DNA from: Streptomyces sp. NBC_00178
GTDB taxonomy: Bacteria > Actinomycetota > Actinomycetes > Streptomycetales > Streptomycetaceae
Length of the DNA stretch: 64,000 nucleotides
Assembly: GCF_036206005.1 (NCBI RefSeq)
Contig: NZ_CP108143.1
Location: 2,480,001 to 2,544,000, forward strand
Reading direction: 5' to 3'
This document shows, one piece after another, positions 55,148 through 63,233 of the stretch. Positions within the stretch are counted from its first letter, which is position 1. Every line of letters begins with the position of its first letter. The notes under the pieces were generated by a model. That model worked only from the letters and a program-made list of their open reading frames with translations. It made no database searches and had not been told where the DNA came from. The translations under genes were made by a program, and so were the position numbers.

Positions 55148-57724
55148 GTGCCTGGCACGAATCTGACCCGCGAAGAGGCACAGGAGCGGGCGCGCCTGCT
55201 GACCGTGGACGCGTACGAGGTCGACCTCGACCTCTCCGGAGCGCAGGAGGGCGGCACCTACAGGTCCGTCACCACCGTGCGCTTCGACTCCGCCGAGGCC
55301 GGTGCGGAGACATTCATCGACCTGGTCGCCCCGGCCGTGCACGACGTCGTGCTGAACGGGAAGGCGCTGGACGTCGCGGCGGTCTTCCGCGACTCCCGGA
55401 TCGCGCTGCCGCACCTGCTGTCCGGTGCGAACGAGCTGAAGGTCGTCGCCGACTGCTCGTACACCAACACCGGTGAGGGCCTGCACCGGTTCGTCGACCC
55501 GGTCGACGAGCAGGCCTACCTCTACACCCAGTTCGAGGTCCCCGACGCCCGCCGGGTGTTCGCCAGCTTCGAGCAGCCCGACCTGAAGGCGACCTTCCGG
55601 TTCACCGTGAAGGCCCCTGCGGGCTGGACCGTGATCTCCAACTCGCCGACGCCGGAGCCCAAGGACGACGTCTGGTCGTTCGAGCCGACGCCTCGCATCT
55701 CCACCTACATCACGGCGCTGATCGCGGGCCCGTACCACGCGGTGCACAGCAGCTACGAGAAGGACGGCCAGACCGTCCCGCTAGGCATCTACTGCCGGCC
55801 CTCGCTCGCCGAGTACCTCGACGCGGACGAGATCTTCGAGGTGACGCGGCTGGGCTTCGAGTGGTTCCAGGAGAAGTTCGACTACGCGTACCCGTTCGCG
55901 AAGTACGACCAGCTCTTCGTCCCGGAGTTCAACGCGGGCGCGATGGAGAACGCGGGCGCGGTCACGATCCGCGACCAGTACGTCTTCCGCTCGAAGGTGA
56001 CGGACGCCGCCTACGAGACGCGGGCCGAGACCATCCTCCACGAGCTGGCCCACATGTGGTTCGGCGACCTCGTCACCATGGAGTGGTGGAACGACCTCTG
56101 GCTCAACGAGTCGTTCGCGACGTACACCTCCATCGCCTGCCTGGCGGACGCGGAGGGATCGAAGTGGCCGCACTCCTGGACCACCTTCGCCAACTCGATG
56201 AAGACGTGGGCCTACCGCCAGGACCAGCTGCCCTCGACGCACCCGATCATGGCGGACATCCAGGACCTCGACGACGTCCTGGTGAACTTCGACGGGATCA
56301 CGTACGCGAAGGGCGCCTCCGTCCTCAAGCAGCTCGTGGCGTACGTCGGCCGGGACGAGTTCTTCAAGGGCGTGCAGGCCTACTTCAAGGCGCACGCCTT
56401 CGGCAACACGCGCCTGTCGGACCTGCTGGGCGCACTGGAGGAGACCTCCGGCCGTGACCTGAAGACCTGGTCGAAGGCGTGGCTGGAGACGGCCGGGATC
56501 AACATCCTGCGCCCGGAGATCGAGACCGACGAGCACGGTCACGTCACCTCCTTCACCGTCCTCCAGGAGGCCCCGGCCCTGCCCGCCGGCGCCAAGGGCG
56601 AGCCGACGCTCCGCCCGCACCGGATCGCGATCGGCTGCTACGACCTCGACGAGGCCGGGAAGCTGGTCCGCACGGACCGCATCGAGCTGGACGTCGACGG
56701 CGAGCGCACGACCGTGCCGTTCCCCTCCGGTACGGCCCGTCCGGCGGTCGTCCTGCTCAACGACGACGACCTGTCGTACGCCAAGGTCCGTCTCGACGAG
56801 GAGTCCCTGCGGGTCGTCACCGCGCACCTGGGCGACTTCACCGAGTCCCTCCCCCGGGCCCTGAGCTGGGCCTCGGCCTGGGACATGACGCGCGACGGCG
56901 AGCTGGCGACGCGCGACTACCTGGCGCTGGTCCTGTCGGGGATCTCCAAGGAGTCCGACATCGGCGTCGTGCAGTCGCTGCACCGCCAGGTGAAGATGGC
57001 GCTCGACCTGTACGCGGCGCCCGAGTGGCGCGAGGCGGGTCTGAACCAGTGGACCGAGGCGACGCTCGCGCACCTGCGCGCGGCGGAGCCGGGTGGGGAC
57101 CACCAGCTGGCCTGGGCCCGCGCCTTCGCGGCGACGGCCCGCAGCCCGCTGCACCTGGACGTGCTCCAGTCGCTGCTGGACGGCTCGCAGGTGATCGAGG
57201 GACTGACCGTCGACACCGAGCTGCGCTGGGCGTTCGTGCAGCGCCTGGCGGCGACCGGCCTCCTGGACGAGGAGGAGATCACGGCGGAGTACGAGCGCGA
57301 CAGGACGGCCGCGGGTGAGCGCCACGCGGCTTCCGCGCGCGCCGCGCAGCCCACCGAGGAGGCGAAGGCCGAGGCGTGGGCCTCCGTCGTCGAGTCGGAC
57401 AAGCTGCCGAACTCCCTCCAGGAGGCCGTCATCGACGGCTTCGTGCAGACCGACCAGCGTGACCTGCTGGCTCCCTACACGGAGAGGTTCTTCTCCGCGG
57501 TGAAGGCGGTCTGGGACACCCGGAGCCACGAGATGGCGCAGCAGATCGCGGTGGGTCTGTACCCCGCCCTCCAGGTCTCCCAGGAGACCCTGGACGCCAC
57601 GGACGCCTGGCTGGAGTCGGCGCAGCCGAGCGCCGCGCTGCGCAGGCTGATGTCGGAGTCCAGGTCGGGCGTGGAGCGCGCGCTCAGGGCCCAGGCGGCG
57701 GACGCCGCCGCGGCGACCGCCTAG
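55148..57724 (+). CDS. pepN: Aminopeptidase N (M1 family), copy 2
   Basis: The 858-residue zinc aminopeptidase has GAMEN (in FNAGAMENAGAVTIRDQYVF). HELAH is at 298-302 with Glu321 in NESFA, giving HExxH-x18-E. The whole length aligns with copy 1 at 46476, including the N-terminal NLTREEAQERARLLTVDAYE and the helical C-terminal half. GTG 55148 has AAGGAG 8 nt upstream; an ATG at 55112 would add 12 residues without a ribosome site. The conserved neighbourhood suggests this is the main housekeeping copy. Confidence 0.96.
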   Translation: MPGTNLTREEAQERARLLTVDAYEVDLDLSGAQEGGTYRSVTTVRFDSAEAGAETFIDLVAPAVHDVVLNGKALDVAAVFRDSRIALPHLLSGANELKVVADCSYTNTGEGLHRFVDPVDEQAYLYTQFEVPDARRVFASFEQPDLKATFRFTVKAPAGWTVISNSPTPEPKDDVWSFEPTPRISTYITALIAGPYHAVHSSYEKDGQTVPLGIYCRPSLAEYLDADEIFEVTRLGFEWFQEKFDYAYPFAKYDQLFVPEFNAGAMENAGAVTIRDQYVFRSKVTDAAYETRAETILHELAHMWFGDLVTMEWWNDLWLNESFATYTSIACLADAEGSKWPHSWTTFANSMKTWAYRQDQLPSTHPIMADIQDLDDVLVNFDGITYAKGASVLKQLVAYVGRDEFFKGVQAYFKAHAFGNTRLSDLLGALEETSGRDLKTWSKAWLETAGINILRPEIETDEHGHVTSFTVLQEAPALPAGAKGEPTLRPHRIAIGCYDLDEAGKLVRTDRIELDVDGERTTVPFPSGTARPAVVLLNDDDLSYAKVRLDEESLRVVTAHLGDFTESLPRALSWASAWDMTRDGELATRDYLALVLSGISKESDIGVVQSLHRQVKMALDLYAAPEWREAGLNQWTEATLAHLRAAEPGGDHQLAWARAFAATARSPLHLDVLQSLLDGSQVIEGLTVDTELRWAFVQRLAATGLLDEEEITAEYERDRTAAGERHAASARAAQPTEEAKAEAWASVVESDKLPNSLQEAVIDGFVQTDQRDLLAPYTERFFSAVKAVWDTRSHEMAQQIAVGLYPALQVSQETLDATDAWLESAQPSAALRRLMSESRSGVERALRAQAADAAAATA

Positions 57725-57743
57725 CGGACCCGGCGGGAACGGG

Positions 57744-57773
57744 AAGGGGCGCCTCCGGTGGGAGGCGCCCCTT
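57744..57773. terminator. Terminator between pepN copy 2 and allantoicase
   Basis: The perfect 13-bp arms AAGGGGCGCCTCC and GGAGGCGCCCCTT enclose the loop GGTG, 20 bp past the pepN stop and between convergent genes. Confidence 0.87.
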
Positions 57774-57898
57774 TCGCGTGGGCGGGGCCGGTGGCATCGG
57801 CGGGCGGCGGCGTCACCGGGACGTGTGCCTGTGACCGCCCGGCGGGCGGGCGCCTGGGCGCGGCCGCCGGCCGGGCGGGTGTCCGGGGAGGAGGGCCC

Positions 57899-59047
57899 TC
57901 AGGCCACCGACTCCTCGTAGCGGCGGACCAGTTCGGCCGTGCCCGCCTCGGTCGGTGAGCCGTGAAGGCGCATCCGGGCCACTCCGCCGTCGGGGAAGGC
58001 GTCGAGGCGTACGTGGGTGACCACGGCCTCGGCGTCCAGGACGAAGCGGTGCGCCGTGTCGGGCTGGAGCCTGGTGCGGGGGATGATCTCGAACCACTCG
58101 CCGTCGTCCCCGTCGCGGCCCTGGAGGCTGATCCAGCCGGCCGAGTTGCCCTTGAGGTACGCCGTGTCGATCTCGACGGCGCGCACCGCGCCCTGGGCGG
58201 GCAGGCGGAAGCGGACCCAGTCGTTCGTGTCGCGTACCCGGCGGCGGCGGTTCTCCCAGCCGTCGTCCATCTTGCGGGACGTGCCGGGCAGGATGATCTG
58301 GGCCGGCGAGGAGTAGAAGCGGTCCGAGGCGTCCTCGTACATCCCGCCGTTCAGGATGGAGAGCAGGTCGATCGTGCCGAGTGCGGCGATCCAGGCCGGG
58401 TCGGGGACGACCTCGCCGTGCACGCGGAGCCGGGCGATGCCGCCGTCGGGGTGCTGGCAGAGCCGGATGTGGGTGTAGCGCCGGTCGGAGGTGATCTCGA
58501 AGGGATTGGCCGCGTGGCCGCGCACGGGGGTCGGCGGGACGATCTCCTCCCATTTCACGTCGTCGGCGAGGAGCCGCTCGGGGCTCGGGGCGCCCTCGAC
58601 GGCCGTGGCCTGGACGGAGACGCGCTGGGGGTAGTTGCCGCGGAAGTGCGCGGTGTCGACGACGAGGCCCCTGATGACGCCGGGAACGCCGAGGCGGACG
58701 ATCGCCCAGTCGTGGTCGCCGGGAGCGGGGAAGGGGTGGTCCGCGTCGGCGCCACGGCGGCGGCGGGTCTCCCAGCCGTCCATGATCTTGCCCTTGTGGC
58801 CGAAGCGCTCGGGGTCGAAGACGGCGGGTTCACGGATCAGCAGGTTCTCTCGCTCGGCGAAGAACTCGTCGTTGGCGGCGACGACTCCCGCACCGAGCCG
58901 GCGGTCGGCGAGGTCGACGAGGTCGGTGAAGGGGAGTCCGGCGGCGTGGCGGTAGTCGGCGTACGGGTCGCCCCCGCCGTAGGGGGCCGCGTCGTTCGCG
59001 TGGGGGTCGGTGTCGTTGAATGCGGTCTCGCTCGCGTCGGTGGTCAT
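57899..59047 (-). CDS. alc: Allantoicase
   Basis: The 382-residue protein is built of two homologous beta-sandwich halves, each with a HIRLCQHPDGGIARLRVHGE or HVRLDAFPDGGVARMRLHGS strand pair and a matching IVVDTAHFRGNYP or VEIDTAYLKGNSA strand. Allantoicase splits allantoate to ureidoglycolate and urea in purine breakdown. ATG 59047 is used; a GTG at 59065 adds six residues. No allantoinase, urease or ureidoglycolate gene is adjacent; a LysR regulator lies 130 bp upstream on the same strand. Confidence 0.93.
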   Translation of the reverse strand: MTTDASETAFNDTDPHANDAAPYGGGDPYADYRHAAGLPFTDLVDLADRRLGAGVVAANDEFFAERENLLIREPAVFDPERFGHKGKIMDGWETRRRRGADADHPFPAPGDHDWAIVRLGVPGVIRGLVVDTAHFRGNYPQRVSVQATAVEGAPSPERLLADDVKWEEIVPPTPVRGHAANPFEITSDRRYTHIRLCQHPDGGIARLRVHGEVVPDPAWIAALGTIDLLSILNGGMYEDASDRFYSSPAQIILPGTSRKMDDGWENRRRRVRDTNDWVRFRLPAQGAVRAVEIDTAYLKGNSAGWISLQGRDGDDGEWFEIIPRTRLQPDTAHRFVLDAEAVVTHVRLDAFPDGGVARMRLHGSPTEAGTAELVRRYEESVA

Positions 59048-59176
59048 GAACCGAGGGTCAGGCACACGGAACCGTCAGGTCCATCGAAAGTTTTCGTACG
59101 GTCTCTTCAGTTGTGCTTAACGGTTGGTCCCTCCGGCCCCTCGCGCGTCCTTCCGGCCCCTCGCGCGGCCATCCGG

Positions 59177-60097
59177 TCACGCCGCCGCGGGCTCCTCCGC
59201 CACCCGGCTCAGGGCGGCCAGCACGCGCGCCACCGCGGGGCCCCGCTCGGCGCCCTGCCTCACCGCGGCCACCACGTGCCGGTGCGGCCGGTCCGCCTCC
59301 AGGACCCGCATGGCCACCGTGTCGCCCCAGCGGTCGGCGGCCGACGCCATCCGGGGCACCAGCGCCACCCCCATGCCCGCCTCCACCATGGCCAGGATCG
59401 CGGTCCAGCCCGAGGCGCTGTGGGCCTGTTCCGGAACGAAGCCCGCCGCCTCGCACGCGGCCCTCGTGATCTCCGACCACGGACCGGAGCCGCCGAAGAT
59501 CCAGGGCTCCGAGGCGAGATCGGCCAGCCTCAGGCCGGGGGTGCGGGCGAGGCGGTGGTCCGCGGGCAGCGCCACGTCGAGCGGGTCGGCGAGCAGCGGG
59601 ACGAGGGTGAAGCGGGGGTCCCGGGCCGTCGGGGCGTGCGCCGCCAGGGACAGGGCGAGATCCACGTCCCCGGCCGAGAGCAGCTCGTAGGCCTGGGCCG
59701 CCTCCGCCTCCCGGACGCGCACCTCGGGCCCGGGGCGGTCGCCGGCACGCAGGAGCCGGACGGCCGGTACGACGAGGGCGGGTACGGCCGTCGAGAACGC
59801 GCCCACCCGCACCTGTCCGGCCTCGCCCCGCAGATAGCCGGTCAGTTCGGCGTCCGCCTGCTCCAGCCGGGCGAAGACGGCCTCGGCGTGGCCCAGCACC
59901 AGGTGGGCGGCGTCGGTCAGCCGGACCCGTCGCCCCTGCGCTTCGAGCAGCGGCACCCCCAGCTGCCTGGCGAGGTTGGTCAGCTGCTGCGACACCGCCG
60001 AGGGGGTCATGCGGAGGGCCTCGGCCGTCGCGGTGACCGTGCCCCGGTCGCGCAGCGTGCGCAGGATGCGGAGCTTCTTGACGTCCCACTCGGTCAT
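59177..60097 (-). CDS. LysR-family transcriptional regulator
   Basis: The 306-residue regulator has an N-terminal winged helix (LRILRTLRDRGTVTATAEAL, RMTPSAVSQQLTNLARQLGV, LLEAQGRRVRLTDAAHLVLG) and a periplasmic-binding-fold effector domain from about residue 90. It sits directly upstream of the allantoicase gene on the same strand, so control of that gene is possible. LysR proteins more often regulate divergent genes, and here the upstream neighbour is not divergent. The effector is unknown. Confidence 0.93.
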   Translation of the reverse strand: MTEWDVKKLRILRTLRDRGTVTATAEALRMTPSAVSQQLTNLARQLGVPLLEAQGRRVRLTDAAHLVLGHAEAVFARLEQADAELTGYLRGEAGQVRVGAFSTAVPALVVPAVRLLRAGDRPGPEVRVREAEAAQAYELLSAGDVDLALSLAAHAPTARDPRFTLVPLLADPLDVALPADHRLARTPGLRLADLASEPWIFGGSGPWSEITRAACEAAGFVPEQAHSASGWTAILAMVEAGMGVALVPRMASAADRWGDTVAMRVLEADRPHRHVVAAVRQGAERGPAVARVLAALSRVAEEPAAA

Positions 60098-60128
60098 GGG
60101 CGCAACCTACCCGGGAGCGGACATGCCG

Positions 60129-60162
60129 GTGCGCCGCGCGGTACGACCTACCGGCGGCGCAC
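60129..60162 (-). terminator. Short hairpin after the small membrane-protein gene
   Basis: The 8-bp arms GTGCGCCG and CGGCGCAC enclose an 18-nt loop, between the stop at 60176 and the LysR start. Confidence 0.4.
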
Positions 60163-60175
60163 TCGGAAGAGCTGT

Positions 60176-60406
60176 CTAGGCCTGCTTCTTGGACTTGTCG
60201 AGGACCATGACGAGGCCCACGATCACCAGGAACAGGAGGATCGGCAGCGCGACGTAGAGACCCAGGGTCTCCAGCACGCTCAGCCCCGGACCCGGGTCGT
60301 CACCGTCGTCGCGGGTGAGCGCGAGCGCGGGGGACGACATGAGCAGCATCATCAGCGTCGTACCGGCCGCGACGGCGCCGGCGCGCATAGCGTTCTTCTT
60401 GTCCAC
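60176..60406 (-). CDS. Small signal-peptide/one-helix membrane protein
   Basis: The 76-residue product starts at GTG 60406 (VDKKNAMRAGAVAAGTTLMM) or ATG 60388. A signal-like hydrophobic stretch ends in SSPALALTRDDGDDPGPGLS, then a transmembrane helix (GLYVALPILLFLVIVGLVMV) and the basic tail LDKSKKQA. I recall the same layout as a small conserved protein of Streptomyces without known role. It lies 20 bp downstream of malQ on the same strand, so it is probably co-transcribed. The frame is open far upstream through malQ but not coding there. Confidence 0.75.
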   Translation of the reverse strand: MDKKNAMRAGAVAAGTTLMMLLMSSPALALTRDDGDDPGPGLSVLETLGLYVALPILLFLVIVGLVMVLDKSKKQA

Positions 60407-60426
60407 GGTGCAAACGTAGCGAACGC

Positions 60427-62622
60427 CTACGACGGGCGCGCGTCCGGGGGTGCCGTACGGGCCCCCTCCGCGCCCCGACGCTTCGGCGCACCCCGGCCGT
60501 TCGGGTCGCCCGCGCCGCCCCGGGGCGGCGCGAGGACGGCCATCAGCCGGTGCAGCCGCGGTGACGCGGTGATCTCCTCCAGCGTGACCGGATGGCCCTC
60601 CCCGTCGGCGATGGGCAGGCGCCAGTTGGGGTACTGGTCCCAGGTGCCGGGGAGGTTCTGCGGACGCCGGTCGCCCACGGTGTCGGGGAGCCACACTCCC
60701 GCCATCCGGGCCGGGGTGCGCATCAGGAAGCGGTGCACGGCGCGCACGGCACCCTCCTCGTCCCCCGCGCCCTCGGGCAGCAGCCGGAGCCGGGCCAGGT
60801 AGGCGAGCCACTCCGCGGTGTCGGCGGCGTCCTCGGCCAGTTCCCGGTCCAGGTCCCGGGTGAGCAGACCGAGGCGGTGGCGGAGCGTCACATGGTCGCC
60901 CGTCAGCCGCGCGGCCGTGGACGGCAGATCGTGGGTGGTCGCCGTGGCGACGCAGTCCTCGCGCCACTTCTCGGGGGCGAGCGGGCGCCCGGTGCCGTCC
61001 CAGTCGCGCTCGAACCAGAGCACGGACGTGCCGAGCACCCCGCGCCGGGCGAGCGCCTCGCGCACCCCCGGCTCGACGGTGCCGAGGTCCTCCCCTATGA
61101 CGACGGCACCGGCCCGGTGCGCCTCCAGCACGAGGACGGCGAGCATGGCCTCCGCGTCGTAGCCCACGTAGGTGCCCTCGGTGGGCGGACGGCCTTCGGG
61201 TACCCACCAGAGCCGGAAGAGGCCCATGACGTGGTCGATGCGCAGGGCCCCGGCGTGCGCGAGCAGTCCGCGCAGCAGGTTGCGGTACGGGGCGTACCCG
61301 GAGGCCGCGAGGGCGTCCGGGCGCCAGGGGGGCAGGCCCCAGTCCTGGCCGTGGGCGTTGAAGGCGTCGGGGGGCGCGCCGACGGACATGCCGTGCGCGA
61401 AGGCGTCCTGCTGGGACCAGGCGTCGGCACCGTCGGGGTGCACGCCCACGGCGAGGTCGTGGACGATCCCGACCGCCATGCCGGACTCCCGTGCGGCACT
61501 CTGGGCGGTGGCGAGCTGGGTGTCGGTGAGCCAGGCGAGCCGGCAGTGGAAGTCGACCCGGTCCATGAGGGCGGACCGGGCACGGGCGCTCTCCGGGGAG
61601 CGCGGGTCCCTCAGCCCCTCGGGCCACTCGCGCCACCGGGAGCCGTGCACCTCGGCCAGTGCGCACCACAGGGCGTGGTCCTCCAGGGCGCGCCCCTGCT
61701 CGGCGAGGAAGTCGCAGTAGGCGGCGCGGCGGCCGGGCGTCAGGGGGACCTCGTGGATCAGCTCCAGCGCCTGCTTCTTGAGTTCCCAGACGGCGTCACG
61801 GTCGATCAGCGCGCCCTTGTTCAGTACGGCTTCGCGCAGCGCGGCGGCTTCCTGGCGCAGGTCGTCGAGCGCGACCGTGCCGGGCTCGGGGACGTGGCCG
61901 TACTCCGGGACCGACTCGATGTGGAGGTGGACCGGGTCGGGGAAGCGCCGCGAGGAGGGCCGGTAGGGGGAGGGGTCGGTCGGCTTGCCGGGTACCGCCG
62001 CGTGCAGGGGGTTGACCTGCACGAATCCGCTGCCCAGGGTGCGGCCCGACCAGCCGGCGAGGTCGGCCAGGTCACCGAGGTCGCCCATGCCCCAGGAGCG
62101 GGCGGAGAGCAGCGAGTACAGCTGGACCAGGAAGCCGTGCGTCCGTCCGGGGGGCTGCGGCACGCGGTCCGGGGCGACGACGAGCGTGGCGGTGGCCCGG
62201 TGGCGGTCGGGGGTGCGGACGGTCAGCCGGTGGACGCCCGGCGGCGGTCCGGCCCACCAGGCGGGCACGGCAGCCGCACCCCGGGCCGGGGCCGGTGTCA
62301 CCCGCATCGTCAGGGGCGAGGACGGTCCGGCGGCGTCCGGCTCGGGGGCGATCGTCACGGCCGTTCCGGGCGGCAGCGCGGTCAGCGGGGCCGGAAGCGG
62401 CTCTCCCGACCAGACCACCACCGTCCGCGGGAGCAGGCGGGAGGCCGCTGCGGACTCGGCCGCGGCGAGCGATCTCCCCACCTCGGCGGGCGTGGCGGCT
62501 TCGACGCCCAGCGCGGCGAGCACGGCCGTGACCGTGTCGTCGGGGACGGACACCGTGACATCCGCGGACGGGGAGAAGGAGGTGGCGACGCCGTGCAGTT
62601 CGGCGAGCCGGGACAAGCCCAT
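60427..62622 (-). CDS. malQ: 4-alpha-glucanotransferase (amylomaltase)
   Basis: The 731-residue GH77 enzyme moves alpha-1,4-glucan chains in maltodextrin and glycogen metabolism. Catalytic motifs are the nucleophile region GALRIDHVMGLFRLWWVPEG (Asp in RIDH), the acid/base Glu in VIGEDLGTVEPGVREALARR and the Asp in TTHDLPS. An N-terminal extension of about 160 residues with a beta-sandwich is usual in actinobacterial MalQ. A Pro/Arg-rich C-terminal tail (GDPNGRGAPKRRGAEGARTA) follows the barrel. ATG 62622 directly follows the stop of a short upstream gene that supplies GGAGT as ribosome site. Confidence 0.95.
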   Translation of the reverse strand: MGLSRLAELHGVATSFSPSADVTVSVPDDTVTAVLAALGVEAATPAEVGRSLAAAESAAASRLLPRTVVVWSGEPLPAPLTALPPGTAVTIAPEPDAAGPSSPLTMRVTPAPARGAAAVPAWWAGPPPGVHRLTVRTPDRHRATATLVVAPDRVPQPPGRTHGFLVQLYSLLSARSWGMGDLGDLADLAGWSGRTLGSGFVQVNPLHAAVPGKPTDPSPYRPSSRRFPDPVHLHIESVPEYGHVPEPGTVALDDLRQEAAALREAVLNKGALIDRDAVWELKKQALELIHEVPLTPGRRAAYCDFLAEQGRALEDHALWCALAEVHGSRWREWPEGLRDPRSPESARARSALMDRVDFHCRLAWLTDTQLATAQSAARESGMAVGIVHDLAVGVHPDGADAWSQQDAFAHGMSVGAPPDAFNAHGQDWGLPPWRPDALAASGYAPYRNLLRGLLAHAGALRIDHVMGLFRLWWVPEGRPPTEGTYVGYDAEAMLAVLVLEAHRAGAVVIGEDLGTVEPGVREALARRGVLGTSVLWFERDWDGTGRPLAPEKWREDCVATATTHDLPSTAARLTGDHVTLRHRLGLLTRDLDRELAEDAADTAEWLAYLARLRLLPEGAGDEEGAVRAVHRFLMRTPARMAGVWLPDTVGDRRPQNLPGTWDQYPNWRLPIADGEGHPVTLEEITASPRLHRLMAVLAPPRGGAGDPNGRGAPKRRGAEGARTAPPDARPS

Positions 62623-62931
62623 TCAGACTCCTGGGGACTCCATGCCCCCTGCGGTGCCGGGTGCTGTCGGCTCGCTGGTCAGAGGGGCGACGGCGGCGAG
62701 CGGTGGCTCGCTCGTGAGAGGTGTGGCGTCGGCGAGCGGAGGCTCGCTGGTGAGCGGCGCGTCGGCGAAGGCGGCTTCGGCGGTCAGGTCGGAGACGTAG
62801 GCGAGCGGCAGCTCGCTGATCATCGGAGGGACGGGAGTAGGGGAGTTCTCGGCTGCCGGCGGATCGCAATCCATGAGGCTCGGTACCTGTTTGGAGAGGG
62901 CGGAGAGCAGAAGCTGTGCGGAAGCGGGCAC
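62623..62931 (-). CDS. Small Pro/Ala/Ser-rich 12-residue-repeat protein upstream of malQ
   Basis: I do not recognise this 102-residue product, but the gene looks real. GTG 62931 has a perfect AGGAGG 5 nt upstream, and the TGA stop is immediately followed by the malQ ATG. After MPASAQLLLSALSKQVPSLM, residues 36-95 are about five 12-residue units, two of them near-identical (PLTSEPPLADAT and PLTSEPPLAAVA) and others degenerate (PMISELPLAYVS). There are no transmembrane helices and one cysteine (MDCDPP). The tandem location implies translational coupling to malQ. It could be a regulatory leader gene or a small disordered partner. Confidence 0.6.
   Translation of the reverse strand: MPASAQLLLSALSKQVPSLMDCDPPAAENSPTPVPPMISELPLAYVSDLTAEAAFADAPLTSEPPLADATPLTSEPPLAAVAPLTSEPTAPGTAGGMESPGV
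62669..62776 (-). repeat. 36-bp tandem repeat
   Basis: Units begin with GGCTCGCT at 62669, 62705 and 62741, a strict 36-bp period. They encode the 12-residue repeats of the small upstream-of-malQ protein. Units differ at several wobble and some coding positions. Confidence 0.8.
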
Positions 62932-63233
62932 GTCGGCCTCCTGGCCGTGGACGACAGGACAGGGCAGACCTACCCAGCCGGCGCGGCCGCAGACGTGAAC
63001 GTGACATACGCGTTATACCAACGAGCTGAACGTGCCGTGGGTCACATTCGGTTCCCCACATGCCAGGTCTGGGCGGTTTTCGGCCACTCGGCAGCACCCC
63101 CGCGTCCGCCCCGCCCGGATCACACGCCACCTCCGGCATATCCGGCACAACGGCCATGCGCGTTGACACCCTCACGCCCGGATGGTGGGCTCGGACGTCA
63201 CTGGCGGGGCGGAGTCAGGACGAAGGGGACACC
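62932..63233. other. 302-bp divergent intergenic region
   Basis: No gene is seen. It should hold promoters for the malQ unit (minus) and the glycosidase (plus). The part at 62990-63040 is less GC-rich (ACATACGCGTTATACCAACG). No DasR-type or MalR-type palindrome is evident. Confidence 0.6.
63163..63191 (+). promoter_or_regulatory. Candidate promoter of the GH84 gene
   Basis: A perfect -35 TTGACA (63163-63168) is followed after 17 bp by TGGGCT (63186-63191), a weak -10. It lies 43 bp before the GTG start. Confidence 0.45.

Noticed and set aside
57962..60802. 946-codon open frame on the plus strand
   Set aside because: Runs antisense through allantoicase, LysR and part of malQ; no motif and no ribosome site.
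62932..63233. DasR site for the GH84 gene
   Set aside because: No sequence close to TGGTCTAGACCA is present.
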